Notes under the pieces: generated by a model
What the model was told of the DNA's origin: nothing
What the model saw: only the letters and a program-made list of their open reading frames with translations
Database searches by the model: none
Shown here: one piece after another, positions 13,403 to 25,135 of the stretch
Layout: each line of letters opens with the position of its first letter
Position numbering within the stretch: position 1 is the stretch's first letter
Source: Apostichopus japonicus
Taxonomy: Eukaryota; Echinodermata; Holothuroidea; Aspidochirotida; Stichopodidae
NCBI RefSeq assembly: GCF_037975245.1
Contig: NC_092577.1
Coordinates: 7,967,001 to 8,031,000 of the forward strand
Reading direction: 5' to 3'
DNA: 64,000 bases
Program-made: the position numbers and the translations under genes

Positions 13403-13550
13403 TATGCAAATGAGAAAAGCTTCATCCAATGAAATTGCAGCAGCACTGTGGACTTGGACTGTTGTTATGTCATGTGTGTATGGCATGACAACAGTGTTAT
13501 ATGCAAATGAGGAAAGCTTCATCCAATGAAATTGCAGCATCCATGAAAAT
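13403..13550. repeat. 96-bp direct duplication
   Basis: ATATGCAAATGAGAAAAGCT at 13403 and ATATGCAAATGAGGAAAGCT at 13499 both continue with TCATCCAATGAAATTGCAGC. Each copy holds an ATGCAAAT octamer and a CCAAT box. Confidence 0.8.
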
Positions 13551-14619
13551 GCAGAATGTCACACACGTGACCCAATAATGTCACACACGTGACCAAAAAA
13601 ATCATGGCAGTAAAACTGATTTAAAGTAATTCCTATGGAATATCAACATCAATGCTGTTCTGTGGTCATTACTAGAGTCAACATTTGCACTGCAAAATTG
13701 CATACTATGGAATGGAAATTCAGAATGTCATACACTTGACCCAACAATGTCACATACGTGACCAATTTTTTTTTTTAGCTTATGTAGTATTATGCTCATT
13801 TTTAGAAGTGAAATATTTAGGTGAAATGTCTTGTTAGAATGGAAACACATTAAGGTAGTAACATGAGAAATTAGGTTTATCCAGCCCTGTTAGAAACTGA
13901 GGAATTTGCCAATGTTTTTTTGTCCAAAAAAGCCAGTTTCATTTCACACACGTAAAAGACCTTTATATAACCTCTCCCAGCACATGAATGTTCTGATTTT
14001 GGCTAAGCTATATGGTTTTGTAAAAGAGTCCCCCTAGTGCATACTTCAGGCATGAGACTCTTCCGCGGAAACGCGGATTTCCGAATTTTTTTTTTTTCAT
14101 TTTCGTTTTTTATTATTTTTATTTATTTTTTATTTAATTTGTTATTTAATTTTTTTTTTTTTTTTTTTTTGCCGAACATGCTGGACTGTGAAGGGAAGGA
14201 ACACCGAATTTGACCAGTGGTGGAATCAAGTAGCACAAAGCAAGCAAAAAAGCCTTTTTTGGGTTCAAAAAAGCTAATGGATAAATTATACAAGCAGAAA
14301 TTCCACACTTTTTTGGCGAGTTACGTGATGTGATAGATTCCATCTAGAGTCCACCATTTTGCATCTAAGCCCTCCTTACCTGACAAAAAAATTTCTTAAG
14401 GGGAGGGGGACACCCCCTCCCCTTAAACCCCTCCCCCAGGACAGTGATCGATAAATTTCAGATTTTTTTCCCCGGCTCAGTCTCATCCCTGATACTGAAG
14501 TACAGTACTACAATCAACCCAACTTCATTTACCTAAAAGTAGTTACTTAGTGGTAAAGTGCAGATCTCCCCATTTTTCGTCACACACGTGACCGAGAATG
14601 GCCCTTTAACTAATTTTAC
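13551..14619. mobile_element. Possible second element with repeated TCACACACGTGAC motifs
   Basis: GTCACACACGTGACC occurs at about 13558, 13581 and 14579, with variants at about 13727 and 13749. The last copy is followed by GAGAATGGCCC, resembling the right end of the 9952-12545 element (GTGGAATGGCCC). The block also holds poly-T tracts near 14089 and 14151 and a GGGGAGGGGGACACCCCCTC hairpin at about 14401. Left boundary and class are not established. Confidence 0.35.
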
Positions 14620-17600
14620 TAATTTATTTTGAAACTACATGAGCATACTGTATGTTTATATTAGCTGTGTTATTTCTATCTGTTTGATGATGTTATATGA
14701 CCGAATTCTGCTACTAGCAGTCTTAGTTATGACAATTTAAATGAATAATAACATTCTAACTGATGACCAAATGCATTTTCTTTTTCTCATCATCAGGTAA
14801 ACTTGAATTATTCAGTCCTGAGATCAGCCTTTTTAGGGATTTACCAGTTTCATATCCGGAGTACAGCTCTTGGAAGAAATGTGTACAGTTTACATGAGCA
14901 GGGTAATGATTGTATGGTCCACCACCTGATTCTTACCCACACACCCAATCCTCTGCCATGCGAATGTAAGTGTTTAGGTGGATATTCTTACTCCATAATG
15001 TGTCAGATGATCCCTTAAGGGACATTTCCCCACCAGAAAGTCCTTCATCCAGCACTCCCTACCCCCCAAACCCTCTTCAATTTAAATCACTGCCAAACAA
15101 GACATAACATATTAACAATCTTAAGTTTAGATACCTCTAAAGGTTGTGTCTTAGACTGACGGATTCTGTGAGACCTCTTTGGTTCAGTGTTTCTCTAATG
15201 GTAGCATCATCTCTACAAAGTGTACCATAACTGCAGGTTTCAAGAGGAGTAAATTCTGATGTGATTTCTATATTATAGCCATGGGCATCTCCAATCTTTG
15301 AAATCTGACCAATGTTAATGGTCATTAGACATCCATTGTTTCATTATGAAACAGTTCATTCCCATTTCAGCATCTAATGCTAATGAAGGCTTTCTGTTGT
15401 CACTGTCCCCAGGTTGAGTGGATATAATTACGACAAGGTCCACCCATCCCATCATCTTAAATAGTTGTCATGGAGAACGATAGGTATTGATTATCGCACT
15501 ATGACAAGCAACAGTTTATGACAAGTTCTTGTAGGATTCAGCATGTTATGTCATCTGACATCCTTAATGCATTTTGTATTCTTTTTATGTTCTTAAAGCT
15601 TAAAGCTATTGTGCAACTCAGTAATTCAGAAATTTTGTTATACAGTAAGTGTGTAAGGGGGGGGGGGGGGGGTGTCAGGTTGCTGTCTTTTGACAAAGGT
15701 TGAAATGAAGTTACTGGGACGGTTGTGGAAGCAAAGACAACAACAGTTATGTATTAAAACAGCCTCAGCTTGACACTGGATTAAAAAAGATTGACAAAGG
15801 ATTAAAAACATGTTACCAAATTTCACCTTTTTTTTGGTTTATGGGTAAATTTTCAAAAACTGTTAAACTTGAAAATACAACAAAAATACCTTTCAATGAA
15901 ATGAAATGAATTTGCAGTCTATTGAGTTGTTTCAGTGACACAATGTCATTTTAACATTAGCTTGTTAATCTGTGAGCAAAGAAAAACTGTAGAGTAAATA
16001 TTAAAAAAGACATAATCTATAACAACGGATTTTATTGTTTACATTAAAACATATCTTGTTCTGATATTCTCAATATAGAATTAGTAAAAACTGATTCTTA
16101 TTGCTTTTGTCCTTACCTCCTCATTAGGTAAATATGCATTAATCAGTCTTGAGACGATCTATGATGCGGATCTTGCACAGAATGGTTAACAATATGCTGA
16201 TAGTAATGGTAAGTGCATAATAAGTGTATAGCAAGACTGTTAAGCTGGGTTGTAGTTATAATTTAGATTTGAGTCTGGGTAGAACGTGACTTTGTTACTG
16301 CCTAATCCAGGGGAAAAGTAATTGTTTTGAATCTTGCTTGATCAGCAAGTTCCCTAAGGGCCAGAGGGGAAGATAAAGGCCTCAATATAACATACATACA
16401 CCATATATTAAGCACTGAATGCCATACATTGTATTGCTTACCAATGTGTAAAAGTACATAAAGAGGTGTTTATGTTAATAAGCTGGGTCCTATTTATAAA
16501 TAGGCAGCAAATAGGCAGAAATATGTATACCAGGCTTTCAAACAATCAATTTAGTTCTTAAGTTCATGTCCCCTTACTATTAAATAGAGTCACTTCAAAC
16601 AAAACAAGACCCATACCCACACTAAGTTAGAACACTTCTAAAGTCTGGTTTATATTATGAGGAGAACTATCCTTACTGTTATATCTCAGTTACAAACTAA
16701 AGAATGAATTGTCACAAGATGTTAAACTTGACCAAACCTATAGTACACAGTACATAGTAAGGCTTCCATTGGCCCAGTAGTTACGTTAGATATACCTTCT
16801 AACTTGAGTTATCATCAACTTCAATATCCCAAGACTAAAGTAAGCTATTTGAATAGGGTTAGTTTTCTTGGAGGTAGCCTGTAAGCTCCTCCCAGTAGTA
16901 GGAGTACCTACGTGAGATTATTTCCTTTTGATATCAAGCCAAGATTTGCCAAGGCTAAGACATTTATAAAAAAGTTAATATGTGACATACTTCTCCATCA
17001 TTCTATTTTAATGGAGACATGTATTAAGTGAGTTTGTTACTATATATAATGTAAGAGTGAACAACACCCTGCACAACTACTGTACCTCAGCAAGTAAATC
17101 AGTGATGTTGTTGCTATGATCACACTGTCTGAAGCCTATGTGCTTTTATGCTTCCAAAACCCAAGAAAATTGATGTCAAATTTAAATCTGAAGATAATCT
17201 AGTCTTTATGCCATTTGCCAATGAGCTATATACTAAGGGATTGCAAGTGGATGTCTTTGGTTGGTTTACTGTAATGTGTGCATTTGTTGTTGTCAGTCAG
17301 TATTACAAGACATGCATATAGTTTCTGGACCCTATGCATTTCCTCAGAGTAAAAACCAAAGTAATTCAGAATTCTATTCTTAGCCATTGTTCAATAGTGT
17401 TGAAGGATTCTCGTAATGTGTTCTGTCTGGGATGTACATTATTTGCACTTCAGTTATAGTACTGTTCATTTAAAGAGATATTTGCAGCAAAGTCATGCAC
17501 ATATGCTTTCTACATTGATTTCCTGTTGCAATACTATGGAAGATTTGGTAGAAAAATCCCAGCAATCGTCAAAAGTTGTTTTATATTGGGGGGGGGGGGG

Positions 17601-17830
17601 GTGGGGAGCTTCAAAACTGTCAGGAGGTAACATGGAGTTGATCAGTTAGCACTACAAGTGTTGTAAATAACTAAATGTTTTGATTACCTCAGATGCTAAA
17701 TATATTCCTTAAGAGCAGCTTTAAAATAAAGGCAGAGGCCCTTTGAATACTGATATTAGTCCTGTGCTGTTAGCTATGTCAGTCCAACAAACCCAAATAT
17801 AAAAACCGAAATAGGACACGATATATATGC
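14620..17830 (+). repeat. Segmental duplication, copy 2
   Basis: Partner of 7310-9951, same orientation. It carries extra sequence at about 16375-17200 that copy 1 lacks or has lost. Its right end is split by the hAT-like element at 17831-19036, and a few bases of copy-like sequence (ATATATGCTGCC) resume at 19037. Copy 1 has ATACTGTATGCTGCC at that point, an approximate empty site. Confidence 0.8.
14797..14902 (+). pseudogene. Second copy of exon-like module, with stop codon
   Basis: Same flanks as the module at 7488-7587 (TCATCATCAG before, GTAATG after). The matching frame reads KLELFSPEISLFRDLPVSYP, carries a 6-bp in-frame insertion relative to copy 1, and has a TGA in place of the TCA codon near the end. 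If copy 1 is a real exon, this copy is disabled or has a different end. Confidence 0.22.
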
Positions 17831-19036
17831 TAGTGTTTACACGGGTCCAAAAATCGGGAACCGGGTACCCGAGGGCCGTTACCCGTCGGGTATCCGGGTA
17901 CCCGGAAAAAAAATTGTTTACCCTCGTGTATCACGATTTTCAAGAAATTACATATTGGATGCTGTAATAAATGCATTATATTCTCTACTGACAATGTTTT
18001 CATGTTCAAATACGTAGGTGTAAGATAAGGTTTAAAACCTCCCTCAATAATTTTTATTTGCTTCTGTTTCTTTCATTAACTTGTTAATAAATAAATTATT
18101 TAATTATAATTAGCATTACTAGTTTACTACTAACATCGCACTGCCGCCGCTGCTTATGCTAGCTCGTGCACGTCTATTGGATCAAACCATATAAATATCC
18201 AATTTAGCTCTTAAACAGTTTTTAATACTACTACTATCTATTATGCAGGCCCAGGGTTCGCATTAGCCGCGAGATTGCGCGATTCGCGCAATTTGATCGC
18301 ATTTGGAATAAACGATTAGTAAAAAGCCACTTGCGATTACTATTTTTTAGTTATCCTGTCTATAATCCATAAACATCGCGTAAACTTCCTTGTCAGCCTT
18401 TCCTTCTATGAAATAAACGAATGAATAAATAATAATTTCTTCCACATGGTAGCCTAAAACCTCACTAAGTCAATGAGAATTCTAGCTAAGCCTAACCATC
18501 TGTTTATTTGATGGAGTTGTGACGCAGTTATTAGACATCCATGGAATATTTTCGATATTGCTGTTACGTTCGACCACATGGTTGCCTAACACCACACTAA
18601 GTCAATGGGGGTAGTCTAGCCTAGCCATCTGTTTATTAGCTGAAATTGTGACGCAGTTATAAGATATCTATGGAAAGCTTTTGTTATTGCTGTTATCTCC
18701 GAACACATGGTAACCTAACAACACACTAAGTCAATGGGAAATCAGCCTAATCATCGGTCTGCATATTTTTATTAAACAATCACACTTTGCGTATGATTCG
18801 GGTAATACATTAGGAACCGGGTAGTATCGCGTCGAGCGGGCCCCTTCGTTATTGCTGTTATCTTCGTCCACATTGTAGCCTAACACCACACTAAGTCAAT
18901 GGGAAATCTGCCTAACCGTCGGTTTGCCAATTTTTTTTTTTTTTTTAAATCACACTTTGCTTAGGGTTCAGGTAATAAATAAGGAACCGGGTAGTATCGC
19001 GTCGGGCGGGTACCCGGATAACCCGTGCAAACACTA
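17831..19036. mobile_element. hAT-like non-autonomous transposon with 8-bp target duplication
   Basis: The ends TAGTGTTTACACGGGT and, on the opposite strand, TAGTGTTTGCACGGGT match at 15 of 16 positions. Perfect 8-bp direct repeats ATATATGC flank the element (17823-17830 and 19037-19044), the duplication length typical of hAT elements. Subterminal CGGGTACCCG palindromes lie inside both ends. The interior has about four units of a 130-165 bp tandem repeat containing CACACTAAGTCAATGGG (near 18447, 18577, 18706 and 18871), and a second copy of the right-end sequence near 18780-18850. No transposase frame is visible. CAGGGTTCGCATTAGCCGCG at about 18251 may mark a nested element. Confidence 0.82.
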
Positions 19037-19213
19037 ATATATGCTGCCCTTAGAATAAAGCTATGTAAAATATTCATACATACTTATTAATAAGACACAA
19101 GGAAAGACATTGATGTCTGTTACACAAATGATCACAGACCTGATGAATTTTCTCCTTGATAAATCTGATAAATGGAAAGTTGAGTTATTTTGTATTTTCT
19201 CTCTAACCTCCAG

Positions 19214-19293
19214 GTGATACAGTTATCAACATTTCTTTGGTACATTTCTTCCAAGAAAGTGAAAGAAAAAGTCAAGTAGGAACACATCACTGA
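19214..19293 (+). CDS. Possible terminal exon (uncertain)
   Basis: After the acceptor-like CTCTAACCTCCAG, a frame taking one base from an upstream exon runs for 26 codons (GDTVINISLVHFFQESERKS and onwards) to a TGA. Nothing in the peptide is recognised, and no upstream exon is firmly linked to it. Confidence 0.15.
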
Positions 19294-19299
19294 TGTCAT

Positions 19300-22200
19300 A
19301 ACTTCCTCTGTGGATGTGAGTCTGGTGAGTCTTTTCATAATAATTTCTGAACAGTCACTTTGTGAAATGATCATGGGTTGTATTGGATACCTTTGGCCAT
19401 ATGTAGGTGAAGACAGCTTGCATTATTAGTTCTATAAATAACATCAAATGCCTTTTTTAGATGCCACTTGTTTTATTGTGTAGAGCTAACAAAATGTTCT
19501 TAACACAATTGATACATTGTAGTATGCAGTGGTGGATGGAAGATTCCTCTAAAGTGGAGACAGCTACTGATAGATACCTCAATTAACATTTCATCAGAAA
19601 ACTTCAACTTCTGTAGAAAATAATGATTGCCCACATGCCAGGCAAGCTAAGTGTTTCTAGTATGTACCTTGGTCTGATCATGAATGTGTTTGAAATTGAG
19701 AATCTATGAAGTATCAAGTCTTTGAAGTTTTGCATTGCCACCTGTAATCTTGGTATTGTGTTGACCCATTAATACAATAAATCAGATAAGAGTGAATGAA
19801 TTAGGGATTCTCCCGGCATCTGCTATCAGTAATTGCTATCTTTAGCTCTTATATTCCATATAACTAGTATTGCCAGTAGTCATATCTTTTAAATAACTTT
19901 GAATATGCATGAAGCCATGGGGGTGCATCCACCCAGTTGGGACAATTTTTTCTATTCTGTGGTCTAGCTTCAGAGCACTCATATTGTCAGTATGAGATGT
20001 ATGAATATCATGTTTCAATCAGATCAAGGTTAGGAACTGTTTGTTCTGACAATTATACTAGTGCTTTGAAAGCATGATGTTGGAGTACAGTTTAGAGAGG
20101 TAGTAGCATTAGGAAATTGCCCCAACTGGCTAGGTGCCATGTTCAATGCTATCCTACTTGACATTTTACTCATTTAACTCTTTCCATTGCTTGCAGAAAA
20201 TTGTTCTAAATTGCACTAATTTAATGTTGTATACATTGGCATAATTTATAGTTGTATTACAAAAATGTAGTTGTAATGATGATCGACCCATCCCTAGAAT
20301 GAATGTAAGTCAAATTTCATGCTCTCCCCCTCCTCTTCCCCCTCCCATCCCCTCCCCCAACAAACATCAAATCTAGACAAAGGGTACAGCAGGGTTACAA
20401 CCATGTATTATGTATTATTCGTGGGGACTTTAATCGCCAGAATAAATTCAAGGAGGAGGGGGGGGCAGTGATCTATAGCATGCAGGGAGACTACTTTTAC
20501 AAGAATTTCTGAAGTACAGTATATAAAGATATAACCTGTATATGCAGTACAACATACAAAATTGATTTATCTTCAACATTACATCAAGAGTTTAGTGCAA
20601 AAAGTTGATCTTAGAGCTCATCTTTTTTATATAAAACAATAAGGCATCTATTAGACCTTAAACCTCTAACTCATGAAATGGCCACAAAACTTGCACATCA
20701 TGAAGAATGGCTACACTCATGTGCTCTTGAAATTACACTAAGCTCTTGTGGGTTACTCCCAATGTTTCTGACTTGCTGTTACATGTTAACCTTAACTCAT
20801 TATCAGCATGTTGGTTTACCATGCAGGTACATAGACAGTCACAGTTTCTTGGGTACCTAGGTTTTTAACACAGAGAAAAAGAATATTCCTACTTATATCT
20901 ACTATGCAAATGGTTGAAAGCAGGTTTACATAGAAATGAGTTACATAACATTTAAATATAATGATCATAATGAATCTTTTAAATTTCTCTTTGTCATTAA
21001 ACCTTGAATATATAATTCATGGTAGAACCAGCTGATGTAGGTAAAGGAAACTGGGAAACTACACTACACCTCTAAAGGATAATTGTGCACTGACCCACAG
21101 CCCCCCACCCTCCCCTTTCCAGCCCTGATATATGAAAGTGACCTAAGTATGAATATAAAAATTAATAACAGTTGTCACAAAGTCTAAAAATAAGTAAATC
21201 AATTTGAATATTACCATTAATAACCAGACTGCCTTCATGCAATATGGTCACCTGTTAAACCCCAATGAACCAAATGTTATCTAGATCTATAACTGCTAAA
21301 ATAATTCATACACTTTTCATCATTTCTTGCATGTGACCAATATTGTCAACACTACATTATAGGATGTGCCAGCCTATACACAACTCAGTGATCATGGAAA
21401 GCGAATTTAAAAGCCAGTTAGACAAGCATCAATGATGTCATGAGTTTCATTACTAAATTATAACTCCATGGTTATGTTGTTACATTGTAATGGGTTCTGC
21501 TGTGTACGTCTAAAACACTTTGTAACTTTAAACTTCACATGCTAAAGTGATGAATGCTGAATTGCATATTTCTGGCACTAAAATCTTGTTGATGTATTAC
21601 AAAGAACTGTGTTATACCTACGGGGAGTTAACATGTGAGAATAATTGTTTAGTGTAGCTAGCAAGTTAAAGTCATTGGATACCCATGTCTGTAAATTTGC
21701 TGCCATTTGAAATGCATAAATAAAGAGATATTGCCGTAAGTCTATCAAGGGATTCTAATTGCTGTCCACAAACTGCCATTGTCGATCTATTTGATGGAAA
21801 ATCCTGGTCCAGCAGAGTCTTTGGGTGGATAGCTTCATTCTTCTTGCTGTGTTACCAACACTCTTTAGTTCTTGTTATTGTAGTCCAGTAAGAGACTACG
21901 ACTTTGAGTTCAGTTTCTGTTGGTGTTTTATCTGTGGGAGGGGGAGGGAGGTGAGGAGGGTAGGTGGTACTCTTGATAAGCTATTTTTACCATGTTTACC
22001 CTTCTTAAGATGACCTGGCACCATTTTGCAAGTGATGGTACCATCATGGTTTATAGTTAACATCCTTCACACATTTAGTTGGAATCACATGAATATCATG
22101 ACCCCCCCCCCCCCAATCCTGGCAAAAGCTATCATAATCTCTTGGTAGTCTTGGATCACCTGTCAACTCTCCTCCTTAACCAACCAATGAAAAATGTTGG

Positions 22201-22430
22201 AATTTGTACTTTACAAAACAGCATAAATTAGTTTGTCTTTAATTATTCTGTCAATTTTAAGTTAAAATATTAAAACTCCTTTTGGATTAACAGTGTTGTG
22301 CTATTTTATACCACCAGTAGCATTTTCTTGTATTACTTTAAATAACGCACTCCCCAGAAATTATTCTTTGCTATTTTCTGAACCATTTTGGAATATTGAT
22401 TGAATATAAACTTGTTTAGAATCATTTTCT
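19300..22430. other. Non-coding stretch, no recognised gene
   Basis: Only short open frames without domain features are present. C-rich and G-rich tracts occur near 20325-20360 (CCCTCCCC type), 20455-20465 and 22103-22114. No inverted-repeat element or tandem array was recognised. Confidence 0.5.
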
Positions 22431-22441
22431 TTCCTTTACAG

Positions 22442-22640
22442 ATTGTAGTTACCGTGGAAAGATCAGGAAACAGTTAGTGAGAATAAAGATCATCTTTAGT
22501 TGCTGTACAAGTGTGGCTCGCTTCTCACAAGGTCGTACAAGCTCTAACAAGGTCATACTTTGCTAGTACTGTATATTAAACATCAGGAATGTTGAAAAAC
22601 TGAAATTGTCAGCTGCCAGGACTAACAAATAAAAGGTTTA
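22442..22640 (+). CDS. Possible last exon with polyadenylation signal
   Basis: A strong acceptor (TTTCTTTCCTTTACAG, ending at 22441) is followed by a frame taking one base from upstream, which reads 40 codons beginning DCSYRGKIRKQLVRIKI and stops at the TAG at 22564-22566. AATAAA follows at 22628-22633 inside a short AT-rich tail. The combination fits a 3'-terminal exon of a plus-strand gene. The peptide is basic and Cys-containing but not recognised, and no upstream exons are firmly identified. Confidence 0.3.
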
Positions 22641-23222
22641 TTTTAATAAATATATTTCTAACAGAGTTGCTTTTTAAAAGTGAGGGTATTGTTTTGTTGC
22701 ATATAGGGAGGATGGGGTGAGGGAGTGGGGAAATTATAACTTTGAGAAGAAAAGACAGACAAGAATAGGGGGTTGATAAAGACATTGTTTCTTACAAATG
22801 CTTCTGTAATATTTTTTGATGACATCATCTGTTATTGTCTGTAATTTGCTAATTTATATCTCATTTAATTGATATATTCTGTTTTGATTTCTTCTTGCAA
22901 ATTGACAAAGCATGTTTTACATTCATGGAAGGCAAACAGAGCAAGGGGGTTGGGAAAAAGTAAGTTTGATTAACATATAATGGGTTGATTGGCATGTATG
23001 TTATATATAATGCATTGATTGGCATATGTGGTATGTAAAATGAATTGATTGGTATACATCATATGTATAATGGATTGATTGGTACTGTATATCTGGTATA
23101 AATGCATCTAGGTCAGGTTACCATGCATATGATGTCACATGATTAGTTATGTCAACTGGACTGCTTATATTAAGTAGCTGTGGTCAGTCAACAATGTTGT
23201 TGTGCCATGTATTTACTTTCAG

Positions 23223-23290
23223 ATGTTTGCCATACACCGGACCGGCATCACTTTACAAACTTAAGAGATGCCTTGTGCGTTGAATCTTAG
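23223..23290 (+). CDS. Possible alternative terminal exon (uncertain)
   Basis: Acceptor-like TTTACTTTCAG ends at 23222. With one base from upstream the frame reads DVCHTPDRHHFTNLRDALCV and then stops at 23288-23290. It uses the same phase as the candidate at 22442, so the two could be alternative last exons. No homology is recognised. Confidence 0.18.
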
Positions 23291-23968
23291 CCGTTGATTT
23301 CTGTTAACCCTACAGCTATATTGTTATGATCTTATTCTATGTTTTGTGTATACTGTTCTATGTTCTTTTCTGGTCACATTTCACCTTCATGTTTCTGCAT
23401 AACCTTAGATGGTTATATTTATTATTCCATCAATAATGCTGTTGTACAATGTTGGTCTTCGTAATATATAGAAAGGACGGTGGTTGTGTTATCAACAAGG
23501 CTTCATCAAGTGGCAGAGTGACCAATATATTAATGAACTATGAGTGGTGTATAGGGCCAGAGACAGTATACTTCGGTTCTGTCCATGACATAGGCCCAAC
23601 CATTCATAATCCATGTTCGCCTTGATATACAGAACATTATTGTCAAAGGTAATGTAAAACCTAATTAACTAAAAAAGCAATGAATTTCAAGATGGTTAGT
23701 TAAGGCTAATTATGTATTAATACTCCTTTATGTTTATGTATACATTTGATGATTATTCATAAGATGCTGATTATTTTGTTTACTGATTAAACCTGAACTC
23801 CTCTTTTTCCTTTGTTGAGCATTCCCAGCCAGTTTTCTGTTGTTCATTTATACTTGTGTAATTATATTTTATTGTATAATATAATATATTGTTATGTTTG
23901 TTCTATCTTTCCTGACAGGTTCAGCGCAGAGCCCTTGACACGCAGTAGTGAAGCATACAGGGGTAGCC

Positions 23969-24711
23969 AGGGCGGATCCAGGGGGAGGTTTTGGGGTTTA
24001 ACTGTCTGCAATGTTATTATCTATTATTTTTCTACTGCCCACCCCTGCACAGATGCTAGACAACGTTTGGCAAGTGAGCACCACTATTGTATTACACCCC
24101 CCCCCCCACTCCCCACAAAGTCGTGAACCCCTCGAAGCACCTCCAGACACACCTACACTCAGTTGGAAAAAATCTATTTAGTTGGAATTTTTGAGTTTCT
24201 TCACCCCTAATCATCTGATCCTAGCTACGTCCCTGATTGGTTGTCCACAGATGATTGTGCAATGTTTTTGGTAGGTTTTGAAGTAAATTTAACAAAAAAT
24301 GTGGATTTTAATATTCTGAACAAATAATCGGCTTAAAACCTTGAACAGTGGAACTGACGGTTATTGAAGAATCACCTACAAAAGCAATGATCCACAGGAG
24401 GTGCGATGAGGTCGAACATGATGTGGGACGGGTGACAATCTTCAAAAAGGTTATGGATGAAAAAAACTATTGGGAAATTCTTGGTTCCCAGGCCAAAGTG
24501 TAGCCTACATCACGTTGGTCATTCTCATGTTCTGGAAGTGCCAATTCCGGTGATCTGGGGGGGCTATCAAAATCTTGTACGCTCTGCGCTAACTGATATG
24601 GTGGCGCTCTACTTAGATAGTAATTCGCGCAACCAAGTTTAGAGAAACCTAAATACGCGCCTGATCAATTTCCCCCCCCCCCCCATTTGGCGAAAACCTG
24701 GATCCGCCCTT
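23969..24711. mobile_element. Non-autonomous DNA transposon, 743 bp, hAT-like target duplication
   Basis: The left end AGGGCGGATCCAGG and right end CCTGGATCCGCCCTT are inverted repeats of at least 14 bp. The 8-bp direct repeat GGGTAGCC flanks both sides (23961-23968 and 24712-24719). The interior includes poly-C tracts just inside the ends and a stretch at about 24530-24630 that also occurs, diverged, at about 25718-25820 (both with GTGGCRCTC and CTTAGATAGT). No transposase frame is seen. Confidence 0.8.
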
Positions 24712-25063
24712 GGGTAGCCGCCCCTTGAGATTTCCACTTCCTAAATGACAACAGGCATACGATAATGTAAACGCCTGGATAGTATGATCTATATTTCAGT
24801 TAGCTTTTTTATTCTTTTTCTTATGACTTGATTAGGCAGTAGTGTGCAACCCCAAGACTCTAGGCACGTATCATAGGAATTTCGTTCAATAGGAACACAA
24901 GGTCTATATGTATGTATTTTAGATCATCCTGCAAGCAGGAACTCGCGAAGAAGCCTCATTGGCTTATCAAAGCCGCAAGATGACCGAGGCCTCTCTCTTA
25001 CATTCATATTTAACGTCCATGATTATAAATTGTCAACAACTCTAGAACTTGACGAAATACATT

Positions 25064-25135
25064 GTTCTTGGAGTGACTCGAACCGGGGACCTTATGATTG
25101 GAAGGTACCGGCGTTTACTACTGAGATAACACTCC
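25064..25135 (-). tRNA. tRNA-like pseudogene or SINE head
   Basis: On the minus strand the segment reads GGAGTGTTATCTCAGTAGTA near the start and GGTTCGAGTC (a B-box match) near the end. The A-box-like TATCTCAGTAGTAAACGCC and closing CACTCC can pair with the first bases. The 3' half of the T-arm appears to be missing, so a normal cloverleaf cannot form. It is best read as a tRNA-derived relic rather than a functional gene. Confidence 0.35.
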
